47,488 nucleotides of DNA from Methylobacterium sp. J-088 (lineage in GTDB: Bacteria; Pseudomonadota; Alphaproteobacteria; Rhizobiales; Beijerinckiaceae): contig NZ_JAKSYH010000255.1 in the NCBI RefSeq assembly GCF_022829295.1, forward strand, positions 1-47,488, in the 5' to 3' direction. How positions within the stretch are numbered: position 1 is the first letter of the stretch; every line of letters begins with the position of its first letter. Positions 7,508 through 15,800 of the stretch are shown piece after piece. Under the pieces are notes generated by a model. It was not told where the DNA came from, searched no databases, and saw only the letters and a list, made by a program, of their open reading frames with translations. Both the position numbers and the translations under genes were made by a program.

Positions 7508-8561
7508 GCTGGCCGACAGCCGCGCCGGGGCCCCGAGCCGCCGCGGCGGTGCCGGCCCCTCGGACCACAAGGCCATGACCATCGCGGGCCGCACCGTGAT
7601 GGTGCCGGTCCACACCGAGACCGCCTTCGACTCGCCCTTCCTCGTGCGCCGGCCGGATGCGGACGGGATCGCGGTGATCGAGCACGAGGGCGTCGTGATC
7701 GGACGCGCCACCTTCCCGGGCAAACCGCGTTTCTACGGGCTCTCGACCTTCGACGGCGTGCCCTACTCCAAGATCGCCGTGCTGCACGGGCGCGACGTCC
7801 TCGCCACCACAGTGCTGCAGACCTGCATCCGGTACGCGAGCCGCACCAAGACCTGCCAGTTCTGCGCGATCGGCCAGTCGCTGGCGGCCGGACGCACCGT
7901 GGCGCGCAAGACGCCGGAGCAACTCGCCGAGGTCGCCCGCGCCGCGGTGCTGCTCGACGGGGTCAAGCACATGGTGATGACCACCGGCACGCCGAACGCC
8001 ACCGACCGCGGCGCCGCGATCCTGTGCGAGAGCGCCTTCGCGGTGAAGGCCGCCGTCGATCTGCCGATCCAGGCCCAGTGCGAGCCCCCCGACGACGACC
8101 GCTGGTTCGAGCGGATGAAGGCCTCGGGCATCGATGCGCTCGGCATGCATCTCGAGGCCGTCACCCCCGAGGTCCGCGCCCGCATCATGCCCGGCAAGGC
8201 CAGCGTGCCGCTGGAACGCTACTTCGACGCCTTCACGGCCGCCGTCCCAGTCTTCGGCCGCGGCCAGGTCTCGACCTACATCCTCGCCGGCCTCGGTGAT
8301 ACGCCGGAGGCAGTCCTGGCGATGGCCGAGCGCCTGATCGGGATGGGCGTCTACCCGTTCGTGGTGCCGTTCGTGCCGATCTCCGGCACGCCGCTGGAGA
8401 GCCACCCGGCCCCCGGGCCCGATTTCATGCACGCCATCCTGAAGCCCCTCGCGGAGATGCTGGCCACCGCAAACCTGCGTTCCACCGACATCAAGGCCGG
8501 CTGCGGGCGCTGCGGCGCCTGCTCGGCGCTCTCCGCCTACGAGCGGACGGGGGCAGCCTGA
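7395..8561 (+). CDS. nitD: MSMEG_0568-family radical SAM protein
   Basis: This 388-residue protein belongs to a radical SAM family found with the Nit1C nitrilase. The cluster-binding cysteines appear as C144-x9-C154-x2-C157 (C-I-R-Y-...-C-Q-F-C-A-I-G-Q-S), a longer first spacing than the classical C-x3-C-x2-C. A second Cys group, C-G-R-C-G-A-C, lies near the C-terminus and could hold an auxiliary cluster. The start at 7395 has GGAG upstream but overlaps the nitrilase by 113 bases; an alternative ATG at 7461 would keep the conserved region (R-R-G-G-A-G-P-S-D-H-K) and shorten the overlap. The stop overlaps the next ATG by one base. Reaction unknown. Confidence 0.9.
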   Translation: MSSSPLPTSLSPTAPVTTGLIGMPTERLINALQSYGVRLADSRAGAPSRRGGAGPSDHKAMTIAGRTVMVPVHTETAFDSPFLVRRPDADGIAVIEHEGVVIGRATFPGKPRFYGLSTFDGVPYSKIAVLHGRDVLATTVLQTCIRYASRTKTCQFCAIGQSLAAGRTVARKTPEQLAEVARAAVLLDGVKHMVMTTGTPNATDRGAAILCESAFAVKAAVDLPIQAQCEPPDDDRWFERMKASGIDALGMHLEAVTPEVRARIMPGKASVPLERYFDAFTAAVPVFGRGQVSTYILAGLGDTPEAVLAMAERLIGMGVYPFVVPFVPISGTPLESHPAPGPDFMHAILKPLAEMLATANLRSTDIKAGCGRCGACSALSAYERTGAA

Positions 8562-9103
8562 TGTTCGACCCCGTTCCACCCTACCGGCCCAATAGTTTTC
8601 ACGTGAAATTAGCGATTGCGTGCTGGGAGCGTCGCGCCTGCGCGGCTCTGCGCCGCCAGGTCTTCTGCGCCGAGCAGGGCCTGTTCTCCGGTGATGACCG
8701 GGATGCGGTCGACGCCCACGCCATACCGATCTGCGCCCTCTCGACGCTCGGCGGCGAGGCCGATGCCGTGGTCGGCACCGTGCGCATCCATGCGGTGCCG
8801 GAGCGGCCCGGCGAGTGGTGGGGCTCGCGCCTCGCGGTCGCCAAACCGTTCCGGAGCGCAGCCGCGCTCGGCACCGGTCTCATCCGGGTCGCGGTCTCGG
8901 CAGCCCATGCCAGGGGCTGCACCCGCTTCCTCGCGCATGTGCAAGAGGCGAATGCCGCACTGTTCGAGAGTCTGCACTGGACGAGCCTCGACGCGCTGGA
9001 CCTCCACGGACGCCCGCATCGCCTGATGGAAGCCGACCTCGCGGCCTACCCGCCGATGCACGATCCCGAGCACGGCCTCATCACGCTGCGCAGGGCCGCG
9101 TGA
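8561..9103 (+). CDS. nitE: MSMEG_0567-family GNAT-like N-acyltransferase
   Basis: This 180-residue protein has a GNAT-type layout: an N-terminal strand-helix part (R-R-Q-V-F-C-A-E-Q-G-L-F), a central V-V-G-T-V-R-I-H strand, and a possible acyl-CoA-binding turn at A-L-G-T-G-L-I-R-V-A-V, followed by A-N-A-A-L-F-E-S-L-H-W. It starts on the last base of the radical SAM gene (TGATG) and its stop overlaps the next start (GTGA), so translation is probably coupled. In Nit1C clusters this gene is constant. The acceptor substrate is unknown. A fused GNAT/AIR-synthase form exists in some relatives, which fits the two proteins working together. Confidence 0.82.
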   Translation: MFDPVPPYRPNSFHVKLAIACWERRACAALRRQVFCAEQGLFSGDDRDAVDAHAIPICALSTLGGEADAVVGTVRIHAVPERPGEWWGSRLAVAKPFRSAAALGTGLIRVAVSAAHARGCTRFLAHVQEANAALFESLHWTSLDALDLHGRPHRLMEADLAAYPPMHDPEHGLITLRRAA

Positions 9104-10095
9104 GCACCGCCCCCGACATCCAGGCGCTCGCCCGCCACATCCGCGAGGCCCGCGGGGTCGGCCACAAGCGCGACATCGACGCCGTCGTTGCGCGGCTCGG
9201 TCTCGCGGGTCGGCACGCCGCGATCCCGGTCGGCGACGATTGCGCGGCGATCCCCGACGGCGACGGACACCTGCTGCTGGCCATCGAGGGCTTCCTCGAC
9301 GGCTTTGTGGCCGAGGATCCATATTTCGCGGGCTATTGCGGGATCATGGTCAACCTCAGCGACGTCGCGGCCATGGGCGGGCGCCCGATCGCGGTGGTCG
9401 ACGCCCTGTGGAGCCGGGATGCCGGGGCCGCGGACCCGATCCTGGCCGGCCTGTCGGATGCGGCAGCGCTCTACGGCGTGCCGGTGGTGGGCGGCCACAC
9501 CAACACCCGTGCGGCCACCGGCAATTTGGCGGTCGCCGTGCTGGGGCGAGCGGGTCCGCGCCTCCTGACGAGCTTCGACGCCGCGCCTGGCGACGACCTC
9601 ATCGCCGCCATCGACCTGCGCGGACGTTTCCGCGAGCCGCACCCCTACTGGGACGCCTCGACCGGCGCGCCGGGGGACCGGCTGCGCGGCGACCTGGCCC
9701 TGCTGCCGGGCCTTGCCGAGGATGGCCTGGCCCGCGCCGCCAAGGACATCAGCATGGCGGGCATCGTCGGCACGGCGCTGATGCTGCTCGAATGCTCGGG
9801 TGTCGGCGGCACCATCGACCTCGATGCGATCCCGCGCCCCGCCGACGTCCCGCTGGCGCGCTGGCTGACGGCCTTCCCGAGCTTCGGCTACCTCGTGAGC
9901 GTCCGCCCCGACCGGACGCCGGCCGTCACCGCGCGCTTCGCCGAGCGCGGCATCGCGACCGCCCCGATCGGGCATCTCGACGCCAGCCGGGTCGCCCGGG
10001 TGCGGGATTCCGTGGGGGCCGAGGCCGTGGTCTGGGATTTCGCGGCCGGCCCGCTGATCGGCTGCGGCCGGGACGACCCGGGGGCTGCCCCGTGA
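9100..10095 (+). CDS. nitF: sll0787-family AIR-synthase-like ATP-binding protein
   Basis: This 331-residue protein is related to PurM/ThiL/HypE-type enzymes, which activate a substrate with ATP. The start is the GTG at 9100, overlapping the preceding stop as GTGA. Visible family signatures are I-P-V-G-D-D-C-A-A-I near residue 42, the metal/ATP-site stretch M-V-N-L-S-D-V-A-A-M-G-G-R-P near 85-95, G-G-H-T-N-T near 135 and A-A-K-D-I-S-M-A-G near 220. The match to sll0787-family proteins and the context place it in Nit1C. It probably phosphorylates or cyclises an unknown nitrogen compound made by the cluster. It is not the housekeeping PurM. Confidence 0.88.
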   Translation: MSTAPDIQALARHIREARGVGHKRDIDAVVARLGLAGRHAAIPVGDDCAAIPDGDGHLLLAIEGFLDGFVAEDPYFAGYCGIMVNLSDVAAMGGRPIAVVDALWSRDAGAADPILAGLSDAAALYGVPVVGGHTNTRAATGNLAVAVLGRAGPRLLTSFDAAPGDDLIAAIDLRGRFREPHPYWDASTGAPGDRLRGDLALLPGLAEDGLARAAKDISMAGIVGTALMLLECSGVGGTIDLDAIPRPADVPLARWLTAFPSFGYLVSVRPDRTPAVTARFAERGIATAPIGHLDASRVARVRDSVGAEAVVWDFAAGPLIGCGRDDPGAAP

Positions 10096-11261
10096 GAACC
10101 CTGCGCATCGCCATCCTGACCCATTCCACCAACCCGCGGGGCGGCGTCGCGCATTGTCTGGCGCTGGCCGAGGCCCTGTGCGCGCTGGGCCACGAGGCCT
10201 TGGTCCACGCCCCCGACCCGTCCGGACGCGGCTTCTTCCGGGCGACGGCCTGCCCCACCGTGGCGGTGGCGGCCCAACCGGTCGCTGGCTCGACAGTCGA
10301 TCTCGTGCGCGCCCGCATCGACGACTACCTGCGCCACTTCGAAGTCGCGGCGGCCCGCGATTTCGAAGTGTTTCACGCTCATGACGGGATCGGCGGCAAC
10401 GCGCTGGCAAACCTGACGCACCGGCGCCTGATCCCAGGCTTCGTGCGCACCGTCCACCATGTCGATCACTTCGCCGACCCGGTGCTGGCCGACTGGCAGG
10501 CGCGTTCGATCCGCGAGGCCCAGCGCCTGCTCTGCGTCAGCCGCCTCTGGGCGGACTGGATCCGGAACGAGATCGGCGCGAAAGCCGAGATCGTCGGGAA
10601 CGGGGTCGATCTGTCGGTCTATGGCAACGCGCCGACCGGGGTGGATGCCGCCCTGCGCGAGCGCTGGGGGCTCGGCCCGGGGCCTGTGGTCCTGAGCGTC
10701 GGCGGCTTCGAAGCGCGCAAGAACACGCTGGGCATCATCGCGGGTTTCGTCCGGCTGCGGGCCCGCCACCGACAAGCGCAGCTCGTCATCGCCGGGGGTG
10801 CCTCACTCCTCGACCATGCGGCTTACCGCGCCCGCTGCCAAGCCGCCTTGGATTCCGAGGGGCTCACGGTCGGCCGGGGCGCGGCGGTCATCGAGACGGG
10901 CCCCGTCCCGCAGGCCGAGATGCCGGCGCTCTACCGGGCCGCGGATCTCCTGGCCTTCCCCTCGTGGACCGAGGGGTTCGGCCTGTGCGTGCTGGAGGCC
11001 ATGGCGTGCGGCACCCCCGCGATCGTCTCCGACCGACCGCCGTTCACCGCGTATCTGGCGCCGGCCGACGCGCTGTTCGTCGATCCCGCCGACCCGGACG
11101 CCCTCGCTGACGCCATGGCGGCGGCCCTGTTGCCGCAGACCCGGGCCAGGCTGCGGGCGGCCGGCCGCGGGCGCGCCGCCGCCCTGTCCTGGCGCGCCTG
11201 CGCCGAGCGCCACGACGCGACCTACCGGGCCTGCGCCCGGCGGACGCCGATCCCCGCCTGA
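10092..11261 (+). CDS. MSMEG_0565-family glycosyltransferase (GT4 type)
   Basis: This 389-residue protein starts with the GTG at 10092, again coupled by GTGA. It has two Rossmann-like halves. The N-terminal part begins L-R-I-A-I-L-T-H-S-T-N-P-R-G-G-V-A-H-C-L. The C-terminal part carries V-L-S-V-G-G-F-E-A-R-K-N and the GT4 donor-site motif F-P-S-W-T-E-G-F-G-L-C-V-L-E-A-M-A-C-G-T-P-A-I. Such enzymes transfer a sugar from a nucleotide sugar with retention. The presence of a glycosyltransferase suggests that the cluster product, or a shuttle molecule, is glycosylated; that is inference. Some Nit1C clusters lack this gene. Confidence 0.88.
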   Translation: MRTLRIAILTHSTNPRGGVAHCLALAEALCALGHEALVHAPDPSGRGFFRATACPTVAVAAQPVAGSTVDLVRARIDDYLRHFEVAAARDFEVFHAHDGIGGNALANLTHRRLIPGFVRTVHHVDHFADPVLADWQARSIREAQRLLCVSRLWADWIRNEIGAKAEIVGNGVDLSVYGNAPTGVDAALRERWGLGPGPVVLSVGGFEARKNTLGIIAGFVRLRARHRQAQLVIAGGASLLDHAAYRARCQAALDSEGLTVGRGAAVIETGPVPQAEMPALYRAADLLAFPSWTEGFGLCVLEAMACGTPAIVSDRPPFTAYLAPADALFVDPADPDALADAMAAALLPQTRARLRAAGRGRAAALSWRACAERHDATYRACARRTPIPA

Positions 11262-11299
11262 ACAGCCCATCCGCCCGAACCCGCGCAGGAGTTAGCGCC

Positions 11300-12568
11300 A
11301 TGACCGCCCCGATCCCTCACAGTCCCGTCGTCATCGTGGGCGGCGGTCAGGCCGGCCTCTCGGTCAGCCACCACCTCACGCAGCGCGGCATCGACCACCG
11401 CGTGTTCGAGAAGCACACAGCCGCCCACACCTGGGCGACGCAGCGCTGGGACACGTTCTGCCTCGTCACGCCGAACTGGCAATGCGACCTGCCGGGGCAC
11501 CCTTACGACGGGCCGGACCCGGACGGGTTCATGAAGAAGGACGAGATCGTCGCCTATCTCCAGGCCTTCGTGGCGAAGGTGAAGCCGCCGATCCGCGAAG
11601 GCGTCGCGGTGACGCGCGTGGCGCGGCGGGACGACGGCCTGTTCGCGGTGCAGACCTCGGATGGGGACTACACGGCCGACGAGATCGTCGTCGCCGCGGG
11701 CGGCTACCACACCCCGATCATTCCGCGCATGGCCGAGAGGCTGCCGGGCACCATCACACAGATCCATTCCAACCAGTACCGCAATCCGGCCCAGCTGCCG
11801 GACGGCGCCGTGCTGGTCGTGGGCTCCGGGCAATCGGGCGCGCAGATCGCGGAGGATCTGCACCTTGCCGGGCGCCAAGTGCATCTGGCGGTGGGCGATG
11901 CGCCCCGCTGCGCCCGCTTCTACCGTGGCCGCGACGTCGTCACATGGCTCGCCGACATGGGCTATTACGACATGACCGTCGAGAACCACCCGCTGCGCGA
12001 CGGCGTCCGCGACAACACCAACCACTACGTGACCGGGCGCGACGGGGGCCGCGACATCGATCTGCGCCGCTTCGCGACCCAGGGCATGCAGCTCTACGGT
12101 GTGCTGGAGGATTACGCCGACGGAGCCTTCCGCTTCCGCGACAATCTCAAGCGCTCGCTCGATCAGGCCGACCGGACCTACAACAGCATCAACGCGGCCA
12201 TCGACACGCACATCGCCAAGGCCGGCATCGCGGCGCCGACGCAGGCGCCCTACACCCCCGTCTGGGAGCCGGGCCCGCCCGTCACCGCGCTCCCCCTCGA
12301 AGGCTCCGGCATCACCAGCATCCTCTGGTGCATCGGCTTCACGCCGGATTTCCGGTGGCTCGACGCCTCCGTGTTCAACGGCGCGGGCCATCCCAAGCAC
12401 CGGCGCGGCGTGACCGCCGAGGCCGGCATCTCCTTCATCGGCCTGCCCTGGCTGAACACCTGGGGCTCGGGCCGCTTCGGTGCGGTCGGCCGCGATGCCG
12501 AATACCTCGCGCAGGTCATCGCGGCGCGCCTCGGCACCGGGGACGCGGCCATGAGGGTCGCGGTCTGA
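11300..12568 (+). CDS. nitH: MSMEG_0569-family flavin-dependent oxidoreductase
   Basis: This 422-residue flavoprotein resembles class B flavin monooxygenases. An FAD-binding G-G-G-Q-A-G lies at 14-19 (V-V-I-V-G-G-G-Q-A-G-L) and an NAD(P)H-binding G-S-G-Q-S-G at 175-180. The C-terminal A-E-A-G-I-S-F-I-G-L-P-W-L-N-T-W-G-S-G-R-F is typical of the family. An AGGAG site lies upstream of the ATG, 38 bases after the preceding stop. It closes the operon. It could oxidise cyanide or the nitrogen substrate before nitrilase action, or modify the cluster product; neither is shown by sequence. The small MSMEG_0570-type gene often found in the same locus was not seen here. Confidence 0.9.
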   Translation: MTAPIPHSPVVIVGGGQAGLSVSHHLTQRGIDHRVFEKHTAAHTWATQRWDTFCLVTPNWQCDLPGHPYDGPDPDGFMKKDEIVAYLQAFVAKVKPPIREGVAVTRVARRDDGLFAVQTSDGDYTADEIVVAAGGYHTPIIPRMAERLPGTITQIHSNQYRNPAQLPDGAVLVVGSGQSGAQIAEDLHLAGRQVHLAVGDAPRCARFYRGRDVVTWLADMGYYDMTVENHPLRDGVRDNTNHYVTGRDGGRDIDLRRFATQGMQLYGVLEDYADGAFRFRDNLKRSLDQADRTYNSINAAIDTHIAKAGIAAPTQAPYTPVWEPGPPVTALPLEGSGITSILWCIGFTPDFRWLDASVFNGAGHPKHRRGVTAEAGISFIGLPWLNTWGSGRFGAVGRDAEYLAQVIAARLGTGDAAMRVAV

Positions 12569-12880
12569 GGTCGATCGTCGCGCGCCGAGATCTTGTTTTC
12601 AGCGAATCACGATTTGCGCGCGGCCCGAGCGAACTTAGGAGGACACCAAAATATCTGACATTTAAAATTACTGTCTTTCCAATATCAATACTGGCGATTC
12701 CGCAGCCTCAGCTGTCGATTTGCCTTTTCAGGAAAGGGTAAATTTACTAGACGCTGCGCATTGCTGCGCTGCGCCGAACTCGGATCGGTGCGACGCGGCT
12801 GAAACCGCTGCAGATCCTTGTGGTTCCGCCATGCCCTTGCCGTTCCGTACGGGCCCTGGCGGGTAAGGGGCGTATGGCCG
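12569..12880 (+). promoter_or_regulatory. Intergenic region upstream of the autotransporter
   Basis: No gene is seen. Bases 12645-12690 are strikingly AT-rich compared with the flanks and may hold the autotransporter promoter. No clear -35/-10 pair or terminator was identified. The small MSMEG_0570-type gene that often accompanies Nit1C is not present here. Confidence 0.4.
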
Positions 12881-15800
12881 ATGTCGTGCTCGCGAGTTGT
12901 ACGGTCCCTCGGGATCCTCGACGGGCGGATGCGGCCCTCCGCATGGCTTCTGGCGACGGTCAGCCTGATCGCCCTGCAGGGCCTCGCCGGGCCGGCGCGC
13001 GCCGCCGAGCGCCCCCAGCCCCAGGTGGTCACCGGCGCGAATGGCCAGGACGGGAAAGTCTTCATCCTCCAGCGGAACACCCCGGCGACGCCCGGCGGGG
13101 ATGGCGGCGACCTGAGCCTGATCGATGTCGATACCGCAGCCGCCGGGCGTGACCCCGCGGCGACGATCCAGATCGGCTCGCAGGGCGGGCGCGGCGGACG
13201 GGGCGACGATTACGGCACGGGTTCGGTCTTCGGCGCCAAGGGCGGTCGTGGCGGCGCCGTGTCGGTGCTGCTGTCGGAGGACGTGACCGGGCAGGGCGAC
13301 CAGACCGACCCGGCCGGGCAGGCGGCGTTCAGGCCGGCGCCCCGATTCTGGGTCTATTCCATGGGCGGACCAGGCGGTGACGCCCTGACGAATTTCGGCG
13401 GCGGCGGCGATGCCGGCCCGGTCGCCCTGACCCTGTCGTCCGCGGTCTCGACCGTGGGGCAGGCCTTCCTGGCCGTGCGGGTCAGCGCAACCGGGGGTGA
13501 CGCCGGTTCGGGGGGCACGGCCGCCGACCAGACCGCGTTCAGGACGGGCGGGGCCGGCGGCGCGGCCTCGCTCACGGTGACGCCCTCCGGCCGGGTCGGC
13601 ACCGACGGCGTCGGTGCCACCGCGGTGATCGTCGAATCCCTCGGCGGCGCGGGCGGTGACCGCGCACGGATGGGCACCGCCTACAGCAAACCCCAGGTGA
13701 CCCAGGGGGGTGCGGGCGCGCTCGCGAAGCTCGACATGGCCGGGACGATCCGGACGGCCGGCGACTACGCCTTCGGCGCCCTCGTCCAGAGTGTCGGCGG
13801 CCGGGGCGGAGACCAGGGCGATTCCGGCGGACGCGACGGCGCCCGGGGTGGGGACGGCGGCACCGTCACGGTGACCCAGCGCGGCACGGTCGTCACGCAG
13901 GGCGAGTACGCCCTGGGCGTCGTGGCGCAATCGGTCGGCGGCCCCGGCGGCAAGGGCGGCGGCGGCGTCTTCGGCGGCGGCACCGGCGGCGATGCCGCCA
14001 CGGGCGGATCGGTGACGCTGACCAACAGCGGCACCGTGACGACCGCGGGCACGGGGGCGATCGGCCTGGTCGCCCAGAGCATCGGCGGCGGCAGCGCCGA
14101 TGCGGCCCTGCCCCTCTCGCCGCTCGCCGTGCCGTCCACGACGAAGGGCGGCGGTGCCGGGGGCGAGACGCTGTGGTTCTCCAGCGGCGGCACCGGCGGA
14201 ACGGGGGGCTTCGGCGGCACCGCCGAGATCATCAACGCCGGCGGCCGGATCGCCACGAGCGGCGAGGCCGCCTACGGGGCCCTGGTCCAGAGCATCGGCG
14301 GCAGCGGCGGCAGCGGCGGGCGCGCCTTCACGGCGGGCGCGTTCATCGCGGTCGGCCTCGGCGGCAGCGGCAGCGGCGGGGGCGGGGGCGATGGCGCCCT
14401 CGCCACGTTCACCGGCCTCGGCGGTACGATCGAGACCGGCGGCGACGGCGCGACGGGCGTCCTGGTCCAGAGCATCGGCGGCGGCGGCGGCGCCGGCGGG
14501 GACGCCAAGAGCAAGGCCGTGGGCTTCGCGCTCGCGGCCTCCTGGGCGATCGGCGGGAGCGGCGGCCGGGGCGGACAGGGCGGCACCGCCGCCATCGAGA
14601 GCACGACCACCGTGACGACCCTCGGGCTCGGCGCCGACGGTCTCACGGCGCTCAGCATCGGCGGCGGCGGCGGCGTGGGCGGTCTCGCCGACGCGACGGC
14701 GATCGCGTTGCCCTTCGTGACACCGACCGGCAACACGCTGCCGAGCTTCGCGTTCTCCACCGCGATCGGCGGGTCCGGCGGGGATGGCGGCGCGGGCGGT
14801 ACGGCGCGCATCACCAACGGCGGCGCGGTCACCACCTATGGCGACGGGGCGGCCGGCCTGCGCGCCCTCAGCGTCGGCGGCGGCGGCGGCATCGGCGGCG
14901 ACGCGGCGGCCTACGCGCTGGCCGTCGCACCGCCGGGGCAGATGGCCGTGGCGGCCACCACGACCCTCGGCGGCACGGGCGGCGGCGGCGGCAACGGCGG
15001 CAGCGCCCGCGTCACCAACAACGGCACCGTGCGGACCTCCGGCGATAGCGCGTCCGGCATCGAAGCCGTGAGCATCGGCGGCGGCGGCGGCTCCGGCGGC
15101 GGCGCGACCGCGACGACCAACACCCTGAGCCTGCGCCAGAACATCGCCATCACCCGGGGCATCGGCGGGAAGAACCGCGACCAGAGCGGCGGGACCGGCG
15201 GCGGCGGCGGCAGCGGTGGCGAGGTCTCCGTCACGCAGGCGGGCCGCGTCACCACCGGGGGCGACGCCGCGATCGGCGTCCTGGCCCTCAGTGTCGGCGG
15301 TGGCGGCGGCAATGCCGGCCCGGCCTCCGCGATCGCGACCTCCGGGATCTCCTTCGATAAGACCCTCAACGACATCGTCGGCAAGCTCCCGATCGCCGAT
15401 ACCCTGACGGTGACCGACACCGTCGGCGGCTCGGGCGGCACCGGCAATCGCGGCGGCCTCGTCGGGGTGACGAACGAAGGCGCGATCGCGACCGGCGGCT
15501 CGAACGCCACCGGCATCCAGGCCCAGAGCATCGGCGGCGGCGGCGGCAATGGCGGCGATGTGTCGAGCACCGCCACGGGCAAGCTCACGATCACCCGAAA
15601 GCTCGGCGGGACCGGCGGGACCGGCAGCACGGGCGGGTCCGTGACCGTCACCAACGACGCGGCCGGCACGATCACGACCGCGGGCGCCGGCGCGCACGGC
15701 ATCCTGGCCCAGAGCATCGGCGGGGGCGGCGGCACGGGCGGCAGCCTCGCGGCCGGGACCGAGGTCTCGCCCGATGCCGTGGGCGAGATCTGGCAGCAGA

